Shown here piece by piece: positions 11,958 to 22,020 of a DNA stretch of 64,000 nucleotides. The notes beneath the pieces were generated by a model that worked only from the letters and a program-made list of their open reading frames with translations, had not been told where the DNA came from and made no database searches. A program made the position numbers and the translations under genes. Origin of the DNA: Melastoma dodecandrum (lineage: Eukaryota; Streptophyta; Magnoliopsida; Myrtales; Melastomataceae); NCBI GenBank assembly GCA_029817715.1, contig JARUPY010000474.1, positions 1,922,001 through 1,986,000 of the forward strand. The letters are read 5' to 3'. How positions within the stretch are numbered: the first letter of the stretch is position 1; each line of letters begins with the position of its first letter.

Positions 11958-13340
11958 TCACGACCATTGCGAAGGGTGACGGCGTTGCAATTCTCTTTTA
12001 GGATTTACCTCGGTCTTGCTTGGTAAAGTTCCGTAAGGTCTGCTGGTAATAGAACTTGCAATTTGCCCTATTTGCACTTCCAATTGTTTAATGGACGTAG
12101 CATGGTCCTTCAGGATCATCTCTTGACGCTTTTGAACCTCTTCTTGTTGTTTTCGGGTTTCCTCCTGACTGGCAAGCAACCGGGTTAGTAATTCATCAAC
12201 ATTAGGCCTATTCTCACCTGCAGGTGGCTGTTTTGTGGTCATAAAACCAGGAGGCTGATTCATCCTCGGTTGACTTAGTTCTTGTGGCCCTGCATTGTTT
12301 CTCCATGAGAAGTTTGGGTGATTTCTCCATCCAGGATTGTAAGTGTTGGAAAACGAGTTGTTCCGTGGATTGGAGCCTACATAATTCACTTCTGGCGCTT
12401 CTACCTGGTCCTCATCTACCTGCAAATCATAATACATGCTATTAGATATCGGTTTTGGAGTTTGGAGAGCAGCGACTTCCCTGGTGAGCTTCTCAAGCTG
12501 AGCGTTTATAGATGTCACTGTATCCATTTGATGCAGCCCGGCTACTCCTCTTGTCGATGTTTTCCGCTGACCGTTGTTGGCGATTTGTTCGAACAACTCC
12601 AAGGATTCCTCAGGTGTCTTGTTCATCAAAGTTCCTCCTGCAGCAGAATCCACTGTGGATTGAAGCTGATCTGCCAAACCATCGTAGAAGCTTTGCACGA
12701 GCATCCACTTCGGGATCTCATGGTGTGGGCATAGACGTAATAATTCTTTGAAACGCTCACAAGCTTCATACATGGATTCAGTTGAATGTTGACGGAAGGT
12801 TGTGATCTCGTTCCTGATCCTTACGGTTCGGCTCGGTGGGAAGTATTTGGCCAAGAATAGCTTCGAAAGATCCTCCCATGATCGGACTGCCTCTTTCGGC
12901 AAGGAATAAAGCCATGATCGAGCCTTGTCCCGTAAAGAAAACGGAAACAATCTCATTCGGATTGCTTCGGCTGACACTCCATTGCATCTAAACGTGTCGC
13001 ATAAATCCTCGAAGCGAGTGAGGTGCCAGTGAGGGTCTTCGTTTGTCAAGCCTCCAAAACTAGAGTTCTCAATCATGTGGAGTATGGACGGCTTGATCTC
13101 AAAATTCTGAGCCTGAATTGCTGGACGAAGAAATCTGGTGGGCTCATGGGGAGTAGGTTGAGCGAAATCTCGCATCGTCCTTCTCGGAGCTGGCGGATCA
13201 ACTTGTTGAATCTGGTTGTTATTTCTATTGTTCGGATTTATGTCTGCCATCGTGCTCCGTTGACTTCTTCTCCGTGCTCGAAATGTCCTCTCAATCTCAG
13301 GATCGAACGCGAATAAATCTTCGCTATGCGAGCGGCACAT
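11958..13340 (-). pseudogene. Athila gag, open for 460 codons then frame-broken
   Basis: The retrotransposon gag domain is clear: TEDPHWHL-like text (here NEDPHWHLTRFEDLCDTF), IRMRLFPFSLRDKARSWL and LFLAKYFPPSRT. A Gln/Glu-rich, probably coiled segment near the C-terminus (residues about 380-430) follows. Gag forms the particle that packages element RNA. The frame ends at 11958, and the expected continuation is in another frame from about 11935. The first ATG at 13340 is taken as the start; an internal ATG about 30 codons later (MADINPNN) is a possible alternative. Confidence 0.88.
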
Positions 13341-13424
13341 ACACCTGAAAAAGAAAGAAAGAAAAAGAAAACTACTTGGTCAACACAAATTGCTTTCGTT
13401 GCAAGTAAAAGATTCTAAAATCTA

Positions 13425-13442
13425 TCCCCGATAACGGCGCCA
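13425..13442 (-). other. Athila primer-binding site (tRNA-Asp type)
   Basis: The minus strand reads TGGCGCCGTTATCGGGGA, six bases inside the 5' LTR. It resembles the known plant retroelement site TGGCGCCGTTGCCGGGGA, which pairs with the tRNA-Asp 3' end, with one or two changes. Confidence 0.85.
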
Positions 13443-13448
13443 AAAACT

Positions 13449-14606
13449 TGATCGCAGAATTCGCACACCGCAAGTATACGGATCGCAACAAGTAATATAG
13501 AAATGAGTAGAGTTATCGTTCCCACGAGGATATCAATTAAAATCCTTTAGCATACACAATTGCAATTTTTATGTAGCCAAGCAAATACGAAAAATTGAGT
13601 TTTTAAATCTAAAAATTAAACGAGTAAGAAAGAAATATAAAAAAGCAAAGAATCTGAATTCAATAGATAGAAAAGCCTAGGATCAAGTATCCCCTCCTTG
13701 TTTCGTTAAACCCCTTCACTCGTTTATCCCAAATTTGTACTAACTTTGTTTACTAACCGGATTCTTATGTCCCTAAGTGCCTCTCCCGAGTTTACAAAGG
13801 ATTATTCTAAACCACCGTAAACCTATATCCCTATAGTGAATTACGAAGGCCAGAATACATTAAGATTCAATCCTTTATCGGTTACCTAGAAGTATATCTC
13901 CCGATACTACTTACTAGCCAATTCGCTCCCGCGATATTAACCAAGGCTATTTCGTTCCCGTTCTCTCCTAAAATTCCTCTCCCGAGTTTAAATTAGGATA
14001 ACAAATCAATACAATTCGGTGATCAGACAAATTGCATGCATTAAGATCAAACGAAATAAATAAACATCCAAAGTACGAATTTGTTCTAAAACGAGTTCAG
14101 GAAATTCAACTACACAATTCGGTTCAACATAATCCTAGCAAAGAAAGTTTAGCCGAGCATTGTTTTCGAGACACAATTCCAATAAAAGAAAAGCATCCTA
14201 AAACAATAAGCTAACTCCCTTCTTTTCCCTTGTCGAATCCTCCTGTCGAATCTCTGTCCTATGTCGAATCCTCTTTTCTAGCCTTAAGGAACAAAGACCT
14301 TTTATTGTCATAAAAATAAAACCTACAGAATCTCTGAAAATCTGGATAAAATATTTTTTTCTTCAATTAGTCCTCCTCCAACGTGTAACCTTCAAGTCTT
14401 TCCCTTTGCCAAAATCTTTGTAGAAATGCCGAAATCTTTTTGTTTCCATTTTTATCTGAAATAAACCCAAAATCCGGCAATATCCCAATTCTCGAAAATA
14501 ATGTAAAATAACAAGAAATAATATGAAATAAGCGTAATATTTTACAAATCTAACAAATCCTAGGTATGAAATTGACATAAATAACTTTACTTTCATAGAG
14601 TTATCA
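13449..14606 (-). repeat. Athila 5' LTR (right copy, 1,158 bp)
   Basis: Plus-strand ends are TGATCGCAGAATTCG and GAGTTATCA. This is the longer LTR, retaining about 110 bp (13703-13818) missing from the left copy. It carries the element's promoter for minus-strand transcription; no TATA box is assigned with confidence. Confidence 0.95.
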
Positions 14607-14611
14607 TATAG
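14607..14611. repeat. target-site duplication TATAG, right copy
   Basis: This is identical to 5307-5311. Removing the element and one copy would rejoin GH9 intron sequence reading CAGC-TATAG-CTTGG. Confidence 0.93.
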
Positions 14612-16038
14612 CTTGGACATGCTTAAGCAACTGAGTACCTGCAGTTGTACGAGCACGACAAGATCTGCGGGCTGAACAGTGCCTCAGGGACACTGGATGG
14701 AGGCATTCTTGGAGGTGAGGTACTGGGCATATACAGCCGCGATGAAGGCCACTGTACCCGTGTACTGAAGGTTATTCCACTCTTGGAACCACAACAATCC
14801 GCTAGGTGTCTTCCTTACATTGTTGTTGCCTTTCTGGATGCAGTTGCAAATGAACTGCTCGGCGTCGCTCTTGTATGAATATAACACTCCACTCGCAACT
14901 TTCCCTTCTAACAGAAGCTTCGGGTTCGTTCCATGACAATCATGTCAATAAATTAATCAGGCACATTTCAAATTTCAGAATCATATAGCTTGACATGGTT
15001 TACCTTGGCAACAGGGACTTGGGCGCCAACATACTTGTCATCCCACAGAGAGTTGTCTTAACACCTCCGGAGTTGCCCAAACTTTGGAGGAGGTCGTGGT
15101 ATGACTTATCATCCGTGGCATGATAAATCCATGCCGCGGCCCAAACAAGCTCGTCCTGAAAGCCACTGCTGGCGTAGAATCCTCCGGCAGAGGATATGCT
15201 GCTCTGGTACGTGCCTTGATGGCTATGAGCGAAATCAAAGAGCTGCACATGGTCATACATGATAGTAATGCATCAACACCTAGGAAAAGAGGCAAACTGA
15301 TCAGGCAAAACAAAAATAGGTGAATTTTATTGGACACAATATGCTTGCTTCGCGTGCACCAGAAGTTTGGCAGAGTAAGCCTTGTCGGAAGGACCAAAGG
15401 CAATGGAAGCAGCCGCAAATGCAGCAGCAGTCTAGGCGGTGAGGTCTGAACCCGGGTTCTGATCATCAATCCTGAAGGACCCACGGGGGCTGGTCATGTC
15501 CTCCGGACGCATCTAACAGGCATGGTCAGATTCACCATCACCAACTTGTCCATAGAGCACGTCAGGCTCAGGATGTGCCTTGATGAAGTAATCTGTTCCC
15601 CATAGTATGGCGTCCGAGGTGTTTCCTAGCTCACCCTTTGCCTTTAGCTTTGCACGGAATTCAATCGTGCTCCAGGAAAGCATTGTGATTGTAAACGCCA
15701 TAGGGAACCCAAACTTGACATTGTCTCCAGCATCATAATATCCTCCAGACAAATCAATCTGAAAATATACGAGTCGTTGAAAAAAAAAACCGGCACGATG
15801 TTCCATTAACGTTCAAATATCATACGTACTCCGACGTCTGACCCGTCATTGAGGGCAGAATCTCTCCGCCACGTGATGCGTTGGTTAGGAGGCAGTTTTA
15901 CCTCTGAGCCTCGAAGTAGAGCAATGACTTGGTGAGAGCGCTCGCATAGTCGCTTGCTGCCAGGCCGGTCATGACGAGTTCAGGGCTCGAAACAACATGG
16001 AGGATCGCAACGACACAAACAATTCTATTCATTTTCAT

Positions 16039-16865
16039 GGCGATACGTAATACCAGGAGGGAACGTAATGAATGGATGGTTTATGAGATATATTACTTAT
16101 TGATAGAGGATTACCAATCTTGAATATTTGTTACCCCCGGATTTAAAAAAAAAATAAACTAAAATCTCTTAGCATTTAAACTTGATTGAGAATTCCAATA
16201 GTAAATAATTAGGCAAACTTATAGTGGATTCTATTTTCCAGGAGAAAGAAATCTTAAATTTTCAAGATTATTATTTATTTTGTCCTACTATAATAACCAA
16301 GTTTGTTCTGTTTATGCTTTGATTTTATTTTTAATTTTTATGATAATTTCTATCTTACTTAAGGTTGGATCATGGGCGCCACTTGATGATGGCTTGTCCA
16401 ATCGACTCCAAATAAATAAAGATTTTGTTGTTAAGGGGTGTTTTAAGAGCATGTGGAGCAAGGCAGAGCAATTTACATTCAGAGCTAATACACAAGTAGT
16501 TTTCCCATATCCATGGCCGGCTAAGCTTCTCCCAAGGTGTTCATTGCACCTTGCAGACGTGGTGGAATTTCGCCAAAGCCAAAATATTTTCAAAGTTTGA
16601 CCTTAAAAGTGGCTTTTGGGAGGAGCGTTAGAGGATACTTGCATAAACGAAATAAATTTAATTTTTATAATTTTTTATTTAGTGTAATATACTTTAGTAC
16701 AATCGTTAACAAAATTAAATAAAATTATGATAACCATTTGTCATGAGAATTACACAAAATCTAACAAACCGAATAAAAAAAAGAGAGGAAAGATCTAATA
16801 ATATTGGGCTTTACTTGTTCGATAAGACCAAATGACGCCCATACCGAATAAGTAAAGCCCGATAT
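16039..16865. other. intergenic DNA with a short reverse-transcriptase-like relic
   Basis: AT-rich sequence upstream of the GH9 pseudogene. On the plus strand near 16586-16622 one frame reads IFSKFDLKSGFW, the conserved first catalytic-Asp motif of reverse transcriptases, in the style of plant pararetroviruses. Upstream frames contain stops and the match is only about 12 residues, so it is at best a very short broken fragment of an endogenous pararetrovirus or LTR element. Nothing else is recognised. Confidence 0.35.
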
Positions 16866-16869
16866 TATT
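16797..16869. repeat. 25-bp inverted repeat (hairpin) at a copia boundary
   Basis: Stems are 16797-16821 and 16845-16869, with two mismatches between the arms (G-T wobbles as RNA) and a 23-base loop. Stem core is GGGCTTTACTT. The right stem overlaps the first bases of the left copia LTR. Confidence 0.85.
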
Positions 16870-17400
16870 GGCGCACGTGGAAGCCCTCGGAAGCGAGTCG
16901 AATTGGATCCGATTTTTGATCGGAAGTTAACGAAAAATAAGGAGACAAAGAATTTACGTGATTCGGTCAATCGACCTACGTCCACGGGTGAAGAAGAATA
17001 TTTCACTATAACAATGGAGTACAAACTTAGGTTGAGACCCTCGCTAACCCCTTCGACCTACCCAAGTACAAGATCTCGCTTTTCCGGTAAGAAATAACCC
17101 CGAAGTGTTTTCCGTGTTTCCCCAACACACACCCTTTCTTTATCGATGCACTCTTGCACTCATGTATCCCTCTTCTATGTTCTAAGGATTTGCTGTCTCT
17201 TTCCTTTCATTCGCTTCATATACCGACACCTATTTATAGAATAGATGGCACCACATATATCGAAAATCTGGCAGGTAAATATATTTGTGATATAATCAAA
17301 TATCATCCAATATATCTCCCCAAGAGATATATTCTCACACACTAGCGAATCTAATATTCTCCAAATCGCAATATATCTTTTGGGCCACAAAATCCTAACA
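16866..17400 (-). repeat. copia 3' LTR (left copy)
   Basis: It aligns along its length with 18896-19416, for example CACGTGGAAGCCCTCGGA near the start and GGGCCACAAAATCCTA at the end. The plus-strand start is TATTGG where the other copy has TGTTGA, so the canonical TG end is mutated. It ends ...CCTAACA. Confidence 0.88.
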
Positions 17401-17724
17401 AAGTCCACATTGGGCCGAAGTCCATAGAACGTCTAAGGAATTGTCACTCCATGTACCGGTTTTTCCCTAAGACTGACTGTGAATATCTCCCTTCTCCTCC
17501 TCCAAGCTCCGACGAGCCTAGTCAACGGAACATCCAAGCCCATCTACGACGAACTTGACAACCCGCATCTTCTTGCTTCTCCGCGCTCGCGACCTATTAC
17601 CCCATTTATCCGATGACTGATTACTCCTCTTGAAAGGTCTATGACGCCTTCAAGAAAAACCAACAGCGGTAAAAGCAACGGCACCTCTGATAACATATAA
17701 GACCTTTAATCGACTCCCAGTCAT
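17401..17724 (-). other. copia internal remnant between protease and 3' LTR
   Basis: About 320 bp with no recognisable integrase, RT or RNase H motif. The base composition is coding-like but gives no convincing protein. It could be the junction of an internal deletion. Confidence 0.5.
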
Positions 17725-18978
17725 TCACAACCGCCTTCCTCGGTTAACATTGAAGGCTCCACCTGAAGCAGAAAATTCGTACCCTATGGCTTCTAAAACA
17801 CTCACGGAAATAATATTTCTCATGATGTCAGGCACATGTCGGACACCTATCAACTCTCTCACAGCTCCATTCTTCATTCTGAGCCGAATTGTTCCCACAC
17901 CTGCAACTTTACCCTTGTGACCATTGTCCAAGCATACCTCTCCACCTGTAGTGGAACAATATGCGGTGAACATCACCCTATGAGGACTCATGTGGAAAGT
18001 ACTCCCTGAGTCGAGAATCTAATCCTCGTCTGATGGTCTCTCCGACTCGGTTTCAACAGCCTGCACCTCACTAGACATGAGTACATCTCCATCTCTGGCA
18101 CCACTGTCGCTGGAATACACAGCAACCGTCATTGACACTTGCAATCCTCCATCCTTCCCTGTCAGCTTCCTGCAGTTTTTCTTTATGTGTCCCTTCTTAC
18201 CATAATAGAAGCATCTTACCCCGCCGCTATTTTTGGATATGGTCCGTCTTACTGTTAATGCCTCAACCATCGGTCGTCCTGCTTTACCCGTCAACTCTTT
18301 ATCAATCAAATCTTTGGATAAAAGGGCAGACCGTACTTCATCAACTCTGAGAACACTTCTCCCATACAAGAACGTCTCCCTAAAGCTCTGGTATACAACG
18401 GGCAGTAAACATAACAGCAACATCGCCTAGATCTCCTCATCGATCATGTCGCTGATCCTCTCCAAATCCAAAGATGCAGACAACCAATTATTCAGGTAGG
18501 ATTTAACGGACATACCTTCCGTCATTCTGAGCATGAAGAACCTTTGTCTGAGAAGAAGTTTGTTGCTCAAAGTCCTCGTCATGTACAAACCCTCTAGCCT
18601 ACTCCAAAGACTGGCCGCTGTCGTCTCCTTGAGCACGTTCGTCAGAACCTCATTGGATAGACACAGCTGAATTGCCGATAACGCTCTAGCATCTATCTCC
18701 TCCCACTGGTCAGAAATCAACTTCGAATTGCTCTTCGACTAATCTGTAAGAGCCTTCTCCAAACCACCCTGTACCAATAGCGCCATCATCTTGACTTGCC
18801 ACAAGCCGAAATTCATGCTCCCATCCAATTTCTCGATCTCGAACTTACCACCAATTATGGATCTCGAATCTGCATAACCGAGCTTTGATACCAATTGTTG
18901 ACACACGTGGAAGCCCTCGGAGGCAAGTCGAACCGGATCCAGTTCTCGATCGGAAGTTAACGAAAAATAAGGAGACAA
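17725..18978 (-). pseudogene. copia gag-protease, interrupted by stops
   Basis: Gag spans about 18978-18019 in pieces: FEIEKLDGSMNFGLWQVKMM, then LCLSNEVLTNVLKETTAASL, then MTEGMSVKSYLNNW. These are the typical UBN2-type copia gag signatures. The zinc knuckle is CFYYGKKGHIKKNC, in which the second Cys of the usual C-x2-C-x4-H-x4-C is Tyr. Protease follows with DSGSTFHMSPHR (Asp-Ser-Gly active site) and VRHVPDIMRNIISV at 17991-17725. Stops lie near 18738, 18426 and 18018. Homology ends before integrase. Confidence 0.88.
18882..18893 (-). other. copia primer-binding site (tRNA-iMet type)
   Basis: The minus strand reads TGGTATCAAAGC two bases inside the 5' LTR. This is close to the widespread TGGTATCAGAGC initiator-Met tRNA site. 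Confidence 0.88.
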
Positions 18979-19416
18979 AGAATTTACGTAGTTCGATCAA
19001 TCGACTTACGTCCACGGGCGGAGAAAGAAGATTTCACTATAACAATGGTGTACAAACTTAGGTTGAGACCCTCTCTAATCCCCTCGACCTACCCGAGTAC
19101 AAAATCCCGTTTTCTCGGTAAGAAATAACCCCCGAAGTGTTTCTCATATTTCTCCAACATGTACCATTTCTTTACTGACACACTCTTACACTCGTATATC
19201 CCTCTTCCATGCTCTAAGAATTTGCTCCCTCTTTCCTTTCATTCGCTTCGTATACTAACACCTGTTTATAGAATGACTCCACAAAAAATCTGACAAGGTA
19301 AAAAATATCATCTAATATATTCTACCAAAGACATTGTCATACCTTCTGTATATTTAACGAGCTAATGTAATAGATTTCAAATCGCGGAATATCTTTCGGG
19401 CCACAAAATCCTAGCA
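18896..19416 (-). repeat. copia 5' LTR (right copy)
   Basis: It begins TGTTGACACACGTGG and ends CCTAGCA on the plus strand. It differs from the left copy by many substitutions and small indels, so the insertion is not recent. Confidence 0.88.
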
Positions 19417-19548
19417 AAATTACCTCGCGACACGACGGCGGTCGGTTCCAACATGGCAGCTCTCAGTCGCTGTAAGGATCGGATTTGGAGCGGGCGGATT
19501 AATGGTTAGTTGTGGTTGTTGATTGTTGCGGGGAGTTGATTGTGAGGG

Positions 19549-21470
19549 ATGAAGGACAACGGGGGAGGCGGCGTCGGCGGCGGAGGAGGAGAAGAACAGC
19601 TTTCAGTGAGCAGTCCCAGAAGAATCCTGAGCTTTAAGAAGGATCAGAGGAGGAATGTAGGGTTCTCTGAGGAGGGCGGTCCTCCTGCTAGTTTTGGTGT
19701 CTCCGGGGAGTACGGCCCTAAGCCCTCCGAGGTTTATGGGTTCGTTGGATCCATCACTACCATTGTCGCCATGGGTGCCTCTCTTCTTCTTAGCTCATCT
19801 TACTCTTCAATTCCGTAGCTTAGCTCTCCCTTCTTTGATGAGATATTAATTGGGTATATGAACTTGGTTTGATGATACTTGGATCACCTATTATTGCTCG
19901 GCAAGATTGTATCCTTTAGTCGTGTCCGGGGATGAGGTTCCTCTGCTTGCCCGTGTTCATCCTGCAGTAGTGGGATATGAATGTGATTGAAGCAAGACCC
20001 TGGGTGCTGTGAAATTGTCGGGGATTGTTAAGGTATGAAGTAATTGTAAAGCCTCGGTTGTAAAAGCTCAACTATGCGAAACATTTTAGTGGGTTCATTG
20101 ACATTTGGATGGAGGCCTCTTCCATAATTTAGCTGGTATGGATCGTGTGACTTGGGATTCCCAGAATAGTAGGTTTCTTTCATCATCCTAATGGGATACT
20201 CATTGCTGGCGATAAAATCCTCATAAATTATTATTAGCTCGGAAATGTGAAAAGAGCTGACATTATCTTTATGAGGCTCCTGACATTTGCGAGATGATGT
20301 TTGTGTGTAAATTACTTTAACGGCTGATTTTTTTGGAGTCAAGTGTGTGTCCCGATGTCAAGTTCATGTTAGATAATGGAGTCATTCCTACCTTTCTAGT
20401 GTTTTTCAATATGTGCTTGTTATCCTAAACTATAGTTGTCAAAGTACCTCAGCATCAACGGGTCGACGATCAATTTGGAAATGCTTTGGTAGACCACATA
20501 CCCAGGAAGCAACTGCCCCCAGTAACCTCACTTTGTAATGCGAATCTGCGATTTTCTTTTTGCCGAGCAGGATGATGAATGTACTTCTTCCTTCTGCTGC
20601 TTGTCAAAAATATGTTCACCATCCCGTTTCTGTCCCATAATGATTATTCTCCTTCCTCAATTTTGGTTTTAGTTTGCTCTGAATTTAGTTGATGGGTTTT
20701 AAACAATTTCTTTTTAATTTCATTTTACAGCTGTTTTTCTTGTATGGGCATATGTTCCGGAGAGTTGGCTGCATTCTATTGGGATCTATTACTTCCCTAG
20801 CAGGTTGGTGACCTGATCTAAAGTGAAATCGCTGTCCTTAGAATCATTAATAAATTCGTCCTTAAGCATGAAATGGCAACAGGATATATTCTGCTTATAG
20901 TTTCATGGTGCCTCAAATGACTGAGTTGGTTACTTTTCTTCTTTAGAATACGGTAACAATTAAAGTAGACTGATTTGAGGGTCTTTAGAGGCACGATTTC
21001 CTTTCAATTATTTGGCTTAATGTGTAAAATAATCCTGTACTATGTAAAAGTACGCAACACGTACCTTTGCAAAGTAAAAGTTATTTTCGTTCTTCGAATC
21101 ATGTCCAACTCGTGTCAAGGTTCACCAACTCATGGCGCTTCCTACATACATAACGGTCAGGGTCTTTCTGGCCCTGATCTTTTACATTGGTCTCAACTTC
21201 TTGTCAACTCCTCCTACATCCTTGAATACAATATTTGGTGAGTCCTAAAGCTTCCTGCTCTTGAAAGGATATAGGAATACCAAGTCGTTAAACGAGCAAA
21301 GCAACGCCTTCCCGTGACGAGCAATTTTTTTTTTTCGTTTTGCAGATGAGTTTAGCCGTGAACCATCAAACTTTAACCCTGAGTTGGAGGTAGATGAAAT
21401 TCCTATCGAACCGATCTCAGACCTTGGGATCGACGAAGTTAATAGACTAATGGTTGGGGAGTTAAGTTGA
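19549..21470 (+). CDS. PIG-P homologue, subunit of GPI-N-acetylglucosaminyltransferase
   Basis: PIG-P is a small two-span membrane subunit of the ER complex that transfers GlcNAc to phosphatidylinositol, the first step of GPI-anchor synthesis. Exon 1 is 19549-19774: a Gly-rich start, then GPKPSEVYGFVGSITTIVAM, entering the first membrane span. Exon 2 is 20731-20803 or 20807 (VFLVWAYVPESWLHSIGIYY). Exon 3 is about 21120-21237 (LALIFYIGLNFLSTPPTSLN, second span). Exon 4 is 21346-21470 (EFSREPSNFNPELEVDEIPI, stop at 21468-21470). Exon 1/2 and 3/4 junctions are GT-AG and in phase. The 2/3 junction is less certain: the usual YWALAVPTY text is reduced to LMALPTY, and joining in frame needs the alternative donor at 20808. 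The first ATG with good downstream frame is used. It is convergent with the TGD1 homologue. Confidence 0.85.
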
Positions 21471-22020
21471 AAATTGAAATTCCAGCACCTCTCAATTGAT
21501 GAAACACGTATTATCTACCAGGCAGGCTGGTCAAAAGATAGTGCATTATTTCAGTTGCTAGCAGCTGATGCATGCTACTTTTGGTAGATCCGTTAGGCTG
21601 ATTGTGCTACCTGCGTACATATCTGCATCTATCTGGCTAGGATGCTACCATTGAACTGATGTAGAAAGATAGCATATGTATGTAGTATGCAGCTCATTGC
21701 AGATAGAACACTTTCCAGGATTGCCCATGGGGGACTCCCAATTACTTGTTCCTAATTTTTGCACAACAATCAAAATTATTTATGCATCGTACCTTTAAAG
21801 TCAATATCCAGCTACTTGAGCAATCATAAGCAACTTCTTTAGGCATAAACAGAGGACTGTATTCAGTCTGGCCAAATGCGACATGTATTCTGAACAGTTT
21901 CCACAAACAGAGCATGCATATTACAACAGGCTACATGAAATATGGCCGATGCATACAAGGCAAGAAAGGTTTCCAGAGCTAAACTCTTTCGTTGAACCGA
22001 GAGAAGAGAATCCAGGGACT
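21471..22020. other. convergent 3' flanks of PIG-P and TGD1 homologues
   Basis: About 550 bp between two stop codons of converging genes, expected to hold both 3' UTRs and poly-A signals. No other gene is seen; the plus-strand ORF from 21883 is antisense shadow of TGD1. Confidence 0.6.

Larger units (their letters stand above)
5312..14606 (-). mobile_element. Athila-type Ty3/gypsy LTR retrotransposon, degenerate
   Basis: This is a complete but decayed element. It has two LTRs with TG...CA ends, a tRNA-Asp-type primer-binding site, a polypurine tract and minus-strand gag, protease/RT/RNase H and integrase remnants in that order. The deduced proteins (gag with FEIKPSILHMIENSSFGG; RT with VPKKGGMTVVENEKNELIP) and the GGCGCC-starting primer site are the style of the non-chromodomain Athila lineage. 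Reading frames are broken in several places, so it cannot be autonomous. No envelope-like ORF is seen between integrase and the 3' LTR; that 1.7-kb interval instead holds low-complexity DNA and a 62-bp minisatellite. It is inserted within an intron of the GH9 pseudogene. Confidence 0.95.
4957..16038 (-). pseudogene. endo-1,4-beta-glucanase (GH9 family) pseudogene, split by a retrotransposon
   Basis: Intact relatives are secreted enzymes that hydrolyse beta-1,4-glucan during cell-wall remodelling. Five exon-like blocks are visible: 16038-15830 (ATG, hydrophobic N-terminus like a signal peptide, then SDYASALTKSLLYFEAQR), 15758-15345 ([20 protein letters not shown]), 15242-15004 (GGFYASSGFQDELVWAAAW), about 14960-14639 ([20 protein letters not shown]) and 5270-4957 ([18 protein letters not shown], then KIHHRGSSI, then the [13 protein letters not shown] block holding the catalytic Asp and Glu). 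The gene is broken. There is a frame change at about 15902 after FEAQR, TAG after GESDHAC near 15512, another TAG near 15435, a frame change near 15050 and TGA near 14684. The exon 2 donor appears as GC instead of GT, and exons 4 and 5 do not join in phase. A 9.3-kb Athila element sits in the last intron. Family identification is firm; the lesions are read directly. Confidence 0.92.
16866..19416 (-). mobile_element. non-autonomous Ty1/copia element (gag-protease only)
   Basis: Two related LTRs (535 and 521 bp) flank only about 1.5 kb. The right inner edge has a tRNA-iMet primer-binding site. Minus-strand text encodes a copia gag, a damaged zinc knuckle and the start of a protease; the sequence then passes to the left LTR with no integrase, RT or RNase H. 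Elements reduced in this way need enzymes supplied by a relative. The flanking five bases (GATAT at left, AAATT at right) do not match, so the target duplication is decayed, or the ends recombined. Confidence 0.85.

Noticed and set aside
16750..16770. ACACAAAATCTAACAAA resembling a copia LTR end
   Set aside because: Only about 17 bases match and no LTR body precedes it, so it is not called as a second LTR.
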